Source: Dermacentor variabilis (taxonomy: Eukaryota; Arthropoda; Arachnida; Ixodida; Ixodidae). Taken from it: a stretch of 64,000 nucleotides of DNA. Below are positions 12,440-24,479 of this stretch, piece after piece (the first letter of the stretch is position 1; every line of letters begins with the position of its first letter). The stretch is from NCBI RefSeq assembly GCF_050947875.1, contig NC_134569.1, forward strand, positions 35,625,277-35,689,276. The letters are read 5' to 3'. The position numbers and the translations under genes are program-made. The notes beneath the pieces are model-generated. The model worked only from the letters and a program-made list of their open reading frames with translations. It ran no database searches and was not told where the DNA came from.

Positions 12440-12545
12440 ACTCAGTTATAAAGCTAGCCCGATGTTTGAGTATGAACCCGGTTACCTCAGCGCGGCAGCT
12501 TGATCCGCAAACCATTCGACCATGGACTACCCTGACACAGGCAGG
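12440..12545 (-). repeat. tRNA-like SINE head, minus strand
   Basis: On the minus strand this reads CCATGGTCGAATGGTTTGCG (A-box-like), then, after a gap, CCGGGTTCATACTC (B-box-like). The sequence on the + side (12546-12600) is low-complexity GATAGATAC-like. It resembles a tRNA-derived SINE head rather than a functional tRNA, because I see no paired acceptor arm. Confidence 0.4.
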
Positions 12546-15274
12546 CAGGAAAACAGTTAGATAGAAACATACATACGAACACACAAACACAGGTAGATAG
12601 CCCCCGGAAAGTGCGTGAAGTATCACAAGAATTTCAACGCATTAACGGCGTTTTGTACAGAGAAGCTATCACACATATGAATTACGATAACAAACGTTGA
12701 TGAGGACGTCTTTGATATCATACTTTCACTGCTTTTATTTCGCAATACTTCTATGTGCCTTTGTAACCAGTGCGTATGACCAGGAACGGTAATCACAACC
12801 TTAAAACCATGTCTTCACAATATCGCTATGACAAGGGAACTGGCGTGGAAAAGCTTTGCCCAACTCGGGGAATTTAAGTCTTTGTTCCAAGAATGCTTTC
12901 TCACATACCTGGCTTAATATCAATCTAAGGGGTGGACTGGACGCTCCCCTGCTCTTCCCCGCGCCCACCGCCCCCTGCCCAAATGCTGCTATGTGATAAC
13001 GTTGAAACGATTATCGGCATATGTTATTGTACTGCCTTTATTTCTCATTAGCAAAGAAAATAATTTGATGTACTGCTCTGCCAACGTAGACAGAACATTA
13101 CCGTTTCTCATATTCTTTTGTTTTGGAGCTTCTACCCTTCGACACCGTGATAGGGATTATTGCTCTGTTGTTTACGAGTTCTTATTCCATTCAAGACTAT
13201 GTCCTAACTAAAACAGCTATTCCTAGTTAGATGAATCATTCAGACCATGCAATATAGTCGCTTTATGCGCACTTTGAATCCAAATCACTTCGCCGCACAG
13301 AGCACGCTGTTTTAGAGAGAGGGTAAAATAGCTGAAGCGTATACGCGAGTTTAGTGCATTACACAGTACTATAGTCATACAATGTCAAAGATAAGACAGA
13401 AAACTTTGGTGGCAATGAGAGGGAGCAGTGGAGCTTATGGGCCACGAAGAAGATCTGCTGACGTGGCAGTCACTAATTAATATAATGTACTGCGGAATCC
13501 AGGCATCGCGTACCATTCTAAGTGTATTGAACCTCGTTGTTTGAGAATCAAAAACTGCACCCGAGTGCACCTACGTTTCCAGTGTAAAACATATTGAATA
13601 CCCTTGCTATTCCAAGGGATACGCGCACTATTCACAGAACCCGCAACTTGAAAGTTTTGGATTTATGCAAGCATGGCAGACGAGTACTACGGAAAATGAG
13701 AGGATCCAGTTTCTAGAGGTCACATAATCACTCTCATAATGACACTGCGCTTCCTAAAAAGCCAAAAGACAGAACAGAATAGTATAAGAGGAAGCAATGT
13801 TACGTTATTAGAACGTGCCTGCATAAACCACGGGTACTGAGAATATGCTATGTCAACAACTGTTTTGATACGGCACGCATTTTCGTTCGACCGAAAGCGA
13901 TATCCTTTCTCGGCGTGCTCTGGTTGTTAGGTTATGGTGGATGCGATCGTGGTTCGCCGAAAGAGCGAGAAAAGGAAAGGTCGCTTTGCTCAGCCTTTTT
14001 TTCTTTTATGGTATTTCGCAAGACGCTTCACTTCGCGAGTTATTCGCTGACGAAAGCAAAACAATGGGAAATTCGCCTACCACCCGTCTCCGGCGAAGAA
14101 AGAAATTGAGGGCTGTTGGGTGGGGAATTGGTAGGAGAGCATCGGGAGCTTATACAATCCGGTTGGTCAGTCTGCTGTCGTATTTCGGTGGACACAGTCG
14201 TTTTATTTCTATATTCGTGTGTACACGTAAACTCTTATGCATTTCGCGGCCCATTTATTCGTGTGCTTGTTGTGGGCCCTTATTCACTCTTCCCTTCGTG
14301 CTCGTCCACAGAAAGTGAGGAGGGAAAGGCTTTCGGCACGCACATATTTTATCATGCGTCACAACGAGCCCTAAACAGAATTCGATCTGCGAGCGAAATG
14401 GCGACATACAAGCCCACGGCACGTTAAGCAGCGTGCTCTCCCTGCCCCTTTACTTCCTCTCGCCCTCCACTTTTGCTGGGCGGCATAATGTGGTGGGCCA
14501 GCCTTCATGCGGAGAACGGCTGGCGGCTAGTGGGTCCTATAGATGCACGTGTCCACATGTCTGTACTAGTCGATTTTTTACTTCTTCGGTAAGGGGCGCC
14601 GCAAGAGAAGGTTTGCGCTGCCACGGCATGGCAACGCTCCTTGACATTCTATTCTAATTTATTTATTTTTTTCTTGGGGGGGGGGGGGTGGCACCGCGGA
14701 GTTTGCTAGAAGAGAAATGAAAACTGATTTGAAATCTTGGCCCGAGAATGCAAGGAAGGGCGAGGCAAAAACGCACGCGCACAACACGCGATCGCGGTGT
14801 GCGAGCGAGCGCACGGCAAGCGCTGCCCCCCCCCCCTTCTCCAATTGCGTTTTCAATCTTGGCAAAACCGCTCCACGCCGCAGCTCAGGCGTATCTGATT
14901 GCTTCGTTTTATTACGCGACCGTTTTATAGCGGAGGTTTTCTAATGTCCATCCTTAGTTTGCGAAGAGGTTAAAAACCACGTAAAATTCAAAGAGATATC
15001 GGCTCGTGCATGACCCCCTCGATGTCTCATTTCAAATCTCACATTGCGGATTTTATGCAGAAAGAACGAAGGAACGCGTCGAGCTAAAGATTAAACGATC
15101 TTGATTGCAAGCACTTACACACGGATCACTGTGAGGACACACTAATCATAAGATTTTGTCGTTATTTCTTAAATGAACGTGGCGTTACTTCATGTTTTCT
15201 TTTTATGGCGTATTGAAAGTGGTTGCAAGGGCTCCATTCTGAGCAACAGGCCTATTGCCATATTATCCTTCCCT
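12546..15274. other. Anonymous sequence, no supported gene
   Basis: There is no recognisable protein domain. Open frames at 13941-14318 and 14116-14427 (+) overlap and lack motifs. A 13-base G run sits at 14676-14688, followed by a C-rich run near 14825-14837. Together these form a G/C inverted pair about 140 bp apart. Confidence 0.55.
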
Positions 15275-15475
15275 TTTTCTTTTTTATTTTTGCTCCTCCC
15301 TCTTTTTGTAATAGCTCTTTCTTGCTATCTTTTATTCCCCTTACGCCCTTCCCACAGCACAGGGTAGCCAGCCGGTCTGAGAACTGGCTAACCTCCCTGT
15401 CTTTCCTTCTATTTCTCCTTCTCCTCCTCCTGCTCCTCCTCAAACTGCCTGAGGCGTTGCAATCACTGTAAATAA
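15275..15475 (+). mobile_element. 3' UTR fragment of the RNase H LINE family
   Basis: A pyrimidine-rich stretch leads into GGGTAGCCAGCCGG and then GGCTAACCTCCCTGTCTTTC. This is the diagnostic 3'-end block of the family seen at 3930-4090. It is followed by a (CTCCTC)-rich tail. Only the non-coding 3' end was inserted or survives. Confidence 0.75.
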
Positions 15476-15811
15476 AAATTAAGTTTTTCGGAAGCATGAG
15501 AGACAGATCTTGAAGTCACTGAAAGTTTGTTCGCATAGGAAGGCTCTTTCGGAGAACACAGTGATGTTCGACGTATCGAAAGCCGTTTGTATCTTGAAAC
15601 GTTCCGGCGAGAGCGACCATCACATGTTACATTGTCGCTTTAGCCACGCACTTAAATCCGTGTTAATGATTCGGGAAAGTAGGTTAGTAGAACAGAACAA
15701 TGTAATAGTGTGACTTACATCACTTTCACAAATTTGTGAAAGAAAAAAAAATTCGCGGCGCCTTGAAAGCAGTTCTTTCACACAGAGATTTTTATAAAGG
15801 GCAGTGTGGAT

Positions 15812-16369
15812 CGAGGGATGTTCCGAAAATCAGTTTTGTCATTCTTTGGAAGGTAAGATGGCACACCAGGTGAAACAAACAATCCCCTTAAGAATACGCG
15901 CTCGTTGCTGGTTCAACGATAGAAGGAGCGTCAGCAGAGGAGGAACGACGCATTTGCAGAGCGCCGAAGAAGAGAGACTAGCAGCAGACCGGCACGGTCG
16001 AGGTTACTCGAGTGCAAATCACGATGTCAGACAGACGTGTACTGACAACGTGGTCGCCAGCGGAAGTGCGTGCCGTTATCCGGTATGAATGGGCACGTGC
16101 CACTAGTGTGTCCGTCATCCATTAATACTTAAAGATCGTGTATGGTGAAGCGGTCATGTCTCGGGCCTTGCATCGCAGGGCACCGAGTTTTACCAGAGTG
16201 GCTTTTTAAAACTGATTGCACGCTATGACAAATGCCTCAGTGTCAGCGGCTACTATGTGAGAAGTAGTGCAAGGTGTATAGTTTGTGATGCCGTGTAGTA
16301 TCTTTTTTTTTGCAATAAAGTTGCCTCGTGAAAATAAATGACGAAACTTATTTTCCGAACGTCCCTCGT
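15812..16369 (+). mobile_element. Mariner-like DNA transposon remnant with TIRs
   Basis: Near-matching terminal inverted repeats bound about 560 bp. The left end (15812-15841) starts CGAGGGATGTTCCGAAAATC. The right end (16339-16369), read on the minus strand, starts CGAGGGACGTTCGGAAAATA. Over about 30 bp the arms differ at only a few positions. A TA dinucleotide adjoins the right end (16369-16370); the left flank has AT instead, so the TA duplication is eroded. Inside lies a decayed Mos1-type helix-turn-helix frame. The DDE catalytic domain is missing, so this is a deletion derivative. Confidence 0.82.
16024..16209 (+). pseudogene. Mos1-type helix-turn-helix (transposase/SETMAR-like N-terminus)
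   Basis: The frame reads TTWSPAEVRAVIRYEWARAT, then an in-frame TAA, then YLKIVYGEAVMSRALHRR. The pattern with VRAVIR, a conserved VYG and VMS is the N-terminal DNA-binding domain of mariner transposases that recognises the TIRs. The stop at 16123-16125 and the stop at 16207-16209 leave only the DNA-binding portion. It lies between the TIRs of the surrounding element, which supports the assignment. It is non-functional. Confidence 0.8.
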
Positions 16370-16371
16370 AC

Positions 16372-17213
16372 TTGCGCCACTCCTTGACGGCGTTGTAATT
16401 TTGTCATTTTGTAACAGGGGACGTTGCGACAGGTGGTCACGCCCCTACATATCTCGAGTAGCTGTTTCAGGCTCACTGTCTGCACGCCGGACTCTGTGCT
16501 CGATGTGCTCTGTTATACCACCTGACGGCTTCGTTTCCTGCTTACCTGCTGGCATTGGAGCGTCACATCGCTTGATTTTTCATTTAGATTAAGTCTCAGC
16601 AAGTACGAGTAGCAGCCACCGCTATGTCTAACGAAGCTCTAACGATGCTTACTGACTCACTTGTTGGGATCGGCCTTGTAGACGTCTTTAATTCACGGCA
16701 CCACAAAAGGTGCTTGGAAAGCAAACCATAGCGGTAAAGGTTGCATGATGCTGACATTATAATTCATAGGCACTTCTCTGCTACGCAAAGAACACACAGC
16801 AAAAAAATTAAAGATGAATTTTATTTGTCCTCTCTTTGTATGTGAAGCAGACGTGATTTCCTTTATTGATCTTGATGTTATATAAGTGAATTTCGTTAGA
16901 ATCTCATGTTGTCCCCTAAGTATCGTGGTTGTTTGAAAAGCTGATTCACTATACAAGCCACGGCAACATCAGTTATTTATAAATTAATTCAGTTACTACC
17001 TCCTCCCCCACGTGAGCAAAATCAGTAAAATCTGATCCAGTAACCAATCAAAATCTAGGGCAGGAATAATGTTTTGCGTCTAATCGGCCCCACGACGGAT
17101 GATAAATGGTGCCTTCGAAGTCACACGACTGCTCTGGCAGACTTCCGTCGCCAAAACGTACGTACTCTGACATGCATGGTTTGTTGCAGTCGAATCCGAT
17201 TCAATGTTACACA
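16372..17213. other. Anonymous sequence, no supported gene
   Basis: No recognisable gene or repeat is seen. An 87-codon minus frame (16693-16956) has no known motif. Confidence 0.55.
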
Positions 17214-17480
17214 AATGTTGTCACTGGCGCGAAGAGAAACGAACGCATTACTGCGGTACCTCAAATTGGCAGGCCTGTGCGATGACTTATACAGATTTCC
17301 TGTGCATCGTCACGTGCTCACTCAAGTAGTGTTTCTTCTCAATCGTTTCCTCTCGCTTTTCGTTGCTTTGCCTCTATTTACAGTGCAGAATATGTGCACT
17401 GAACTGTATTCTGAGTGGACCAGGATATCCAGATTAGCCTCCCTGCCTTTCCTCTCTTCTCTCTCTCTCTCTGTCTGTCT
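17214..17480 (+). mobile_element. RNase H LINE family, extreme C-terminus and 3' UTR
   Basis: The translated segment ARRETNALLRYLKLAGLCDD matches the C-terminal end of the family (compare RKAIRALVQYLKCTGLRDRL at 3870-3929). A degenerate 3' UTR follows, with GATTAGCCTCCCTGCCTTTC and a (CT)n tail. It is strongly 5' truncated. Confidence 0.75.
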
Positions 17481-18743
17481 ACGCTAACGCACCGAAAACT
17501 CATTGAGCGAAATGGGGGCTAAATAAGGCAAACTGCAACATTTAAAGCGCTCGCGCTTTGATGTTTCAGACGATGCTTGGCGATGGAAACTTCGGTTCAC
17601 GCGTGTTACCCGTGCGTGTGCTTGAACTCCAAGTACTCCGACATTCGGATGTCTTAAGTGGCCACAATGTGCTACACAGATTACCTGGGTGCTGCTGATT
17701 ACCTGGGAGCTGAACTGCTCTGTTCTCTCGTTGACTGCGGCCTTTCACCATCACAGACCATCGCCAAGAGGGGCTTTTAGTGAAGCGCGTACGCGTGCAG
17801 CTTACTCGCGCTGCAGGAGTGCTGGTCTACAGTGCGCTAGCTAGGGGTTTCAGCGTACTTGCAAAGCGCAGTTTCAGCGTACTTGCAAAGCGCAGTTTCA
17901 GCGTACTTGCAAAGCGCTACTTCAACAGCCGGCACTGGAAGCTCCAATGTGTTCATGGTGTACGGTCGCCCACCGAAGCGCTACAGAGCGCGTATCTCAC
18001 GCCTTCATAAGCTTAAAATTTTTTATCTTGCTACATCCATTTATCTCAATATTTCTTCAGTTCAGCTAAGGTATATTTGTTAATGACCACTTCTTTTGTT
18101 TCTTTAGTCTCCTTATTTTCTTTGGGTAATGGGACTTGCAAGAAAAATCCATCTTTCAAATGCTTATTTCAAAGACTTTCCTCATAGAATAAACAGTGAG
18201 ACGACAACGATAGTTCCATTTATCACTGTTTATAAAATAAACACCGGCTGCTCTAGCTCCCTCTTGTTTTTCTTTAGGGGGGCTAGAATACTCGGAATTT
18301 GCACTGCGTCAGCAACCGCTATCAAAAAGACATAAACAAATAAATAAAAGAACACTGGGCAGCGGCGGTGCTATTGGTCTTCGAAATGCAGCGGATGAAC
18401 GAAAAGTGGGCTTATTATGTTGAGTGCGAAGCATTCGACCATCGTTATATTGGCAATAAGGCCCAAATGGGAGCCTTGTATGGCCAATAATGAAGTCCTG
18501 CTTGTTTCTTTTTTTTCGTGGCTTATTTGTTGATATTATCCAGAAATAGCGTGCGAAAGACCCTCTGAGGCGTTAGAATACGATAATCAGCCATTATATA
18601 ATCCAAAAGCATCGCTGGAAGTGCTGTTTAAAATTTTAAATCTGCTCTTACCTAACCGAAAATGCACCTATGCGCTTCAGCAGTGTCAGCGCTCTCTGTT
18701 TTTTTATTAGAAAAAAAAATATAGCAGAAATCAGTTCTTTCTA
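17481..18743. other. Anonymous sequence with a short tandem repeat
   Basis: No supported gene is seen. A three-copy 24-bp tandem repeat lies at 17848-17919. The rest shows no structure I recognise. Confidence 0.5.
17848..17919 (+). repeat. 24-bp tandem repeat, three copies
   Basis: The unit TTTCAGCGTACTTGCAAAGC plus GCAG is repeated at 17848, 17872 and 17896, the last copy differing at its end. The first two copies are identical. Because 24 is a multiple of three, an open frame (17780-18010) contains the repeating octapeptide FSVLAKRS, but nothing else supports coding. Confidence 0.9.
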
Positions 18744-18749
18744 TCAGTC

Positions 18750-18930
18750 ACGAAATGCCGCAGTAGTAGAGCTCCGTCTTGAGCTCAAATACCTGCACAA
18801 TTCTTCCTCCTGAGCTTTAGAGATAAAGCGAGGTGCCGTGTTTCTCGGCGATTTTCTCCTCCCTAGCTCAGCATACGTGCTTTGTGTTTTAAAATACAAC
18901 TTCAAGAAATATCCTGAATGCCCCATTCAC
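18750..18930 (-). pseudogene. Possible pogo/Tigger-type helix-turn-helix fragment
   Basis: On the minus strand one frame reads FISKAQEEELCRYL, and a shifted frame continues ELKTELYYCGIS. The spacing of a QEEEL...YL block followed by an aromatic-G-I/L-S block is like the psq/CENP-B-type HTH of pogo/Tigger transposases and their domesticated relatives. The join requires a frameshift, and no catalytic domain or TIRs are seen. An alternative is chance similarity. Confidence 0.35.
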
Positions 18931-21900
18931 ATTCTTGAAGGAAAGCATTATTGTCGTCCACTGCCTACGATCCCTCCTCAGCCACCCTCCATCCCCCCCC
19001 CCCCCCCCTTGTCCTCTCCGCCTCCTGTTCTCCACACTGTGCTCGCGTTTCTGCTCTTCGCCCTTGAGGTAAAAACATCTAGAAAAAAAGAAAGAAAGCA
19101 AATATATATATACATGCTCCTATGCTGGTCTCATTCTGTTTATGGCGCAGTTCAAAACGACCGACAGTAAGCCTTTCCTAACTCTTGCCCCTCTTGGGCC
19201 GCTTCCCCTAAGTTCGCACCTGTGCCCCGCAATAGTTCCTACCCTGAGCTTCACACAGTCAGCAATGCCACGGCTTACCTTCTTCGCGTACGCTGCTTAT
19301 TTTCTCGATGGCCATCCGTAAACCCCCCCCCCCCCCTCCCCGTGTAAAACAAGTCCGTATCCATCACGCGGCTACACAGGCGAACGCCTACATACTCGGC
19401 CATTTCTTACGTAAGACTACACGCTTTTGGCAACCCGCTTGATGCGGCACGTGTTTCTTTGCAAAGCGAACGGAACGAAATTGAATTCAGGAACGCGTCT
19501 CACGTTTCGCAAGCCGTCTTGTTTGTGTTGCCTCGCGTGAAAAAGTATTATTGATATTCTGGCAAAAGCGAGGCGATCAGAGGAATCCTAGCCAAGGCGT
19601 TGGAGTGACGCACCTCCAAAATCGGTACATAGCAATGGGAAAGGGCAACAAGAGCTGTAGGCAAGGCTCCCATTCGCGGAAATGACGTAAAGCCATTTTT
19701 CCACGTGTCTTGTGCGTTACACGATGCGTAATAGCCACATTTTCATTTTTGATCACCGTCGCTGTTTTTCGAGTCGAACAAGAGATTTAATATGAGGAGA
19801 AATGCCACCACAATTTTCTTTAGCTTATATAAGCGCACTCGAGCAAATGCACTTGTAATATCTTGGAACGACAAGTGGAAGAGTGTCTGAACGCCGCGCA
19901 TGTTCGTTTGCTCGCTTTCCTATACTTTTGCTGCACCGAATTTTTCTTCAGTATCTTGCCAAATGAATTTCATGACAGAATGAAAGGGCCAAGTTCGACC
20001 AACAAAATTCGCTAATTAGAAGCCATGTATCTATTTATAAGCGAAAGTAGACATTGGACTTGACAAGCGGATATTGAATGCAGATGTCAATAAAGCGCCA
20101 CGACAAACATACTAAGAAAGTTTAGTACATCTACCACAGTTCAACAGCGTTGCCAGATTCAAGGTTGAATAGATATTACTCCTGCTGTCTTCCATAATGC
20201 GTTAATAACAAATATCTCACATGAAGATTAAGCAGGGACGAGGCAGCGAAAAATGCATTCTACCAAGTTGTAATTTTTGCGCAGCAATTTGCTGGTTTTT
20301 TTTTTATAGCTCTCTATCGGTCGGACAAACTTACTTTTACCGTATGAGATATATTATGTGATAGCAAACCTTCGCTAGTTAGTCTTTCATCATGACGAAC
20401 GAGACCGTTAAGAATTTTCAGCGGGAATTTTTTTAAGAAAGGAAGAAAAGAAGCAAGACGAGCGTTCTGTCATAGTGGCGGAAACGCTGTACACAGGAAA
20501 ATAAGTCTATCGATATTTGCAGACATAATGTACCTTTAAGGCGCTTGCAGTGTATCAAAGCCGAAGTATGCAGTCTTCAGATCGGGCGCTGCTCAATGAC
20601 CGCTGTAAGCTAATTAGTAGCCCGCAATCCAGGTTCAAGGAGTCAGCGACTATACGACTGCTCTTTGATCACTATTCACTCCTCACGTCCTGAAAACTCA
20701 CGGTGTACAATATGCACTCACGTACACCTAAACGAAGGACACTAGACGATAGCCAAATAGCAAAAGTCTAAATTTATGCGCTTCTACTACACGCAAGGCT
20801 TGCAAGAGCATGGCACCGAGCGCGCGGCCGGCGGCCGCCCCCTGATGGCATTGGCGAGTACCGTGTACACATTCCGCGCAATTCAGAGCGCAAAGTGGGT
20901 CCCCTCATTAAGTCACGCGCGTCTATTATGAATCATTCGACCGTTAGTAGTCCTCCAATGACGGCTCGGCTCGCGTATGCAAGGCGCGGACGCCGAAGCA
21001 GCTCGCATAATTACGCCGCGCGGCCCTCGAAACGTGCCCGATTTACAACACCGGGCGCATTAATCCACGCCGCTGTCCATCGAGCCACGGCGCACATCGT
21101 GCATGCAGACACGCAAACACTGTCTTCCTCGCTGCAAAGTGTTAACTTTTAAGTAAGATTTCTTTTCATTTTTTTCTCTCGCTCTCTCTTTACGTGCAGT
21201 TACAGGAGCACATTACAGGGAAGCTGGTACGAGAAAAAGAAACGAAGAAGGAGAGGAGGAAAATGTTTATAGCCTTGTACTTGTAAAAGCAAGACGCGCC
21301 TTGCGCCTTTGCGCTTACAGTGGCTGCGTGAATGTGATTTTTGGTAACTGCAGGCGTTCCTCCTTCCAGTGTGGCAGCGACTGACCCGCAGGTCCGCACG
21401 ATTGCAGTTGCGACGCCCCGTGCAATCCTGAGCTACTGTCGTTACTCAGGAATTGGGGCAAAATGCCCTAGCCACCCGTTGTTTTATTGCTCGCTCGCCA
21501 CTTTTAATGGGCTTCCAGGCGCGGGCGCTTCGCTACGGGGACAATTAGTAATGGCCGGCGAAACAAGCTTGCTCGCTCAGTTCCCGCTCCTCTTGCCGGT
21601 CGGAAACATCCGTTCTCGCTTGGTTACTTAGCCATGGCTTCTCCCGTATATATATCCTTATGGCTCTTGTTTTGTTTTTGTTTTTTTATTTTTCTTCATT
21701 TTCAACCCTCTAACCTTTAGCGCTCTGTCCCGTAAATGGATCCCTTCCATGGTATTGTTCTCGCAATTTGTCCTCTGTGCGGAGACGGCGCTGACGTCTT
21801 TCCGTTTCGCTCAGTGATCTCTGTGCCGTACCGCTTTTTATTGCTTTTTTTTCTTTTCTTTTGGTGGAGGGAGGGGGGGGGGTGTTGTCGTTGTTGTTCC

Positions 21901-23639
21901 GTTTGCGCGTGTGCAGGCGTGTATGTTCGGTGAGAAACAGCCTGTGGTTGCGCAGGTTCGGTTCAGAGCAATGCCCTCTGTTCGTCGTTTTTGTTTGTTT
22001 TTCACAGCGGCGTTTTCTCTTGTCAATGAAAACGATTACCTTGCATTAGCTGTCTTTGCGCTCTACTTGGTTTGATAATTATTGTTTCGCGTGGGTTTTA
22101 TATTGTACATTTAGGGAAGCGAAAGGCTGAATGGTTGGACTATAATGAACGTTCCTAGTTCGGCTTGCGGGAGATCTATTGGCTTTGATCAGAAAAGTAC
22201 TGCTGAGCTGGAAGAAAGCTCCTCCTGAGACGCGTTCCTCGTATCAGCCTCTTGTTGTTGGACGCTCGTGAATCCTTACATACCAGGCAATCTCAGTTGC
22301 AGGGCATAACAATACAAATAATCCCAATTTTTTTTTCTAGTATGTTTTACCTTTCTGTGTCAAGTACTCAATACGATTCCTTTAGGCATGCTAAAGAAAG
22401 TATATACATGTCGATGTATAGAAACTGTAGCGTATCTATTGGCAATATAATAGGATACGTAATATCGCACTTTTTGACGACTTATGATTACAGGCTTTTT
22501 GCGAAGCTCCCCTTTCGAAGTCATATTCGCAAATACGCGCAAGGAAATAGGCTTTTCAAGCACTTTCGTTTGGACAACATCAAGGTACTTTCTATGCAGG
22601 CGAAAATATGAGACAATTCAAGTCTACAAAGCAGTCAATGAGAGGTCTCTGTCTATCACCGTAATACTACCCTACATGCTGTCTGTACATTTTCTAATAT
22701 GGGAGTTGCCCTGCCTTACGGAGTAGGCTCAGCAAGACAGCACAGCCTTTCTTTATTTATTAAGTCGAAATTATGATTACCTTAGCTCCTGTGCTGGTCT
22801 AATAAGAGAATATCGTTGCTCTGAGAGCCTAAATGATCCTGAATGAATTATAATGGAATAATAAATTAATTGTATTAAAAATGTTGGCCATTTGTTCACG
22901 ACATTCTGCTGCTGCATAGATAGACAGAATTAACCTTCGAAAATAACGGAACGTAAAACAGAAAGAAAAGGCTCCTAGATGTTTAGTAGCGTAAACTCAT
23001 GTAATGGCAAAGAAATAGTTTGTTGCTTATATTTCCTCCTCTGGCGTTTATTATAAATGATACAATATTTACGTTAGGTGACGATAGCGCTGGACTTTAT
23101 CTTACATCATTATTTCAATACAGCAACAAATTTTGCAAGTGTTTACGAGCACATGTGCCTACATCGGCGCTCACTGTTGGCAACAATGTGTTTGGAGGCC
23201 CGAAAGTTACTTGCACACACGCACACACGCACGTAAGACGAAAAATAATAATTTGACTAGATCCTGCCCCGGTTAGCTTTCTGGCCTCTGTTTCGACGTT
23301 GAAGAGTGCTGGGCGAGATTGTTCTTGTTAGTTCCTGCAGACAAAAAATTTGGCAAAACCAACCTCGAGCTGATAGCTTGCGATAGCTTGCGTTTTACGA
23401 CAAGAGGCGCGCTGCAGATTTCAGCGACGAATGAATACCTTAGTCACCATGGTGGACCATAAAAAGAAAGTGGTACTTTTCTTCAGCATCGAAACGTGTT
23501 GACTTAGAAGACGCGATATGCTTAACGTTAAAAGGGATGAAATACTATAAGCGATTTAAATAGATTAACAAATTTTCTTCACATGTCCGTGGCTTGGCGA
23601 AAAGAAAGTGTCTACTCGCGTAGGTAAACAGGAGTCCTC
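18931..23639. other. Anonymous sequence, no supported gene
   Basis: No recognisable coding sequence is seen. C runs occur at about 18993-19008 and near 19323. Near 20830-20880 a GC-rich patch contains CCCCCTGATGGCATTGGCGA, which resembles the core of the 11630/25400 repeat family and may be a small fragment of it. The frames at 20895-21152 and 22252-22611 carry no known motif. Confidence 0.5.
20836..20848 (-). promoter_or_regulatory. CTCF-like motif
   Basis: The minus strand reads CCATCAGGGGGCG, one mismatch from the CTCF core over these 13 bases. Its neighbourhood resembles the repeat family at 11821 and 25709. Function is inferred only. Confidence 0.3.
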
Positions 23640-24440
23640 TGCATCCGATCATGGATTTTACGCGTTCAACGCTTCACCGCATGTCCCGATACCTTCACAA
23701 CGTGCTTCGTCCTCTAGCAGGATGAACTTCGACGCTTATAGAGGACTCGCAGCATTTTGTCGAAAGGTTAAACGATACTACCGTCGGCGATGATCCCGCA
23801 ATGGTCTCACTTGATGCAAAATCCATGTTCACGTGCGTCTTGGTCAAACTTGCTCTGCTATGTTGCAGAAACGTTTTGAAAGGAGCCGTACAATGCCATT
23901 CCACACAGCCATCAACATAGATTACCTGCACCGCCTCTTGTTCTGCTTGCGCCGCACTTTGTGTTCGACGAGCCTTTTACGAGCAGGTCTGTGGAACGGC
24001 TGGGGGTGCTTCAGTTTCTGTGGTTTGTGCTAACCTTGTGCTAGAAGCTATCGAGGAACCAGCACTGGCATCCTTCGATCCGTCCCCCACTTTTTTTTTT
24101 ATTCGTTACGTCGACGATTGCTTTTCCATAATTCGCCACACAGAAGTCACATGAGTTTTGGAGCACTTGAACTTGATAGAAACAAGTATCCAATTAACCC
24201 TGGAGGAAGAGAAAAATTTTTATATTTTGTTTCTGAAAGTTCTTATTTAGTGTACCACAGAGGGCTTGCCGGACGCGTATACCGGAAGCCCACGCATACT
24301 TGGAGATACGTTGACTTTCAGTCAACGCACCCCATCGGACACAAGCGCTCTGCAGCCTCAACACTTTTCCACCGGGCTTTCTATATATGCTCGAGTCCCA
24401 CAAGATGATGCTGGAAGCTGAACTTTGCAAGACAAGACTT
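23640..24440 (+). pseudogene. Penelope-like reverse transcriptase remnant
   Basis: The active-site motif RYVDDCF lies at 24104-24124, the YxDD box of PLE RTs, which are telomerase-related. Upstream, the block VCANLVLEAIEEPALASF is characteristic of the family. Downstream, the RKPTHTWRYVDF segment corresponds to the RT thumb region; it sits in another frame from RYVDD, so at least one frameshift lies near 24160-24270. A stop codon interrupts the part before the VCANL block. The enzyme is dead, although both active-site aspartates remain. Confidence 0.85.
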
Positions 24441-24479
24441 GAGCTCTAATGGTTACCCTCGCACTCTACTGAACCAACA

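Larger units (their letters stand above)
11630..12545 (+). repeat. Mid-repetitive element family, + copy
   Basis: The segment shares recognisable blocks with the minus strand of 25400-26000. The clearest is GCCCTCTAATGGCACTGTCG at 11823-11842, followed by a GAGAAGTGCGTGC-like stretch, matching the reverse complement around 25690-25723. A second is the GTGACGTGGGTTCGGCTCCG phrase near 12100-12119, matching the reverse complement near 25390-25420. Internally, phrases such as GCACATACCCAGTGCA recur several times, so it looks built of degenerate short units. No protein is encoded. The family is unnamed to me. Confidence 0.6.

Noticed and set aside
17848..17919. CRISPR-like array
   Set aside because: The units abut with no spacers and the context is eukaryotic.
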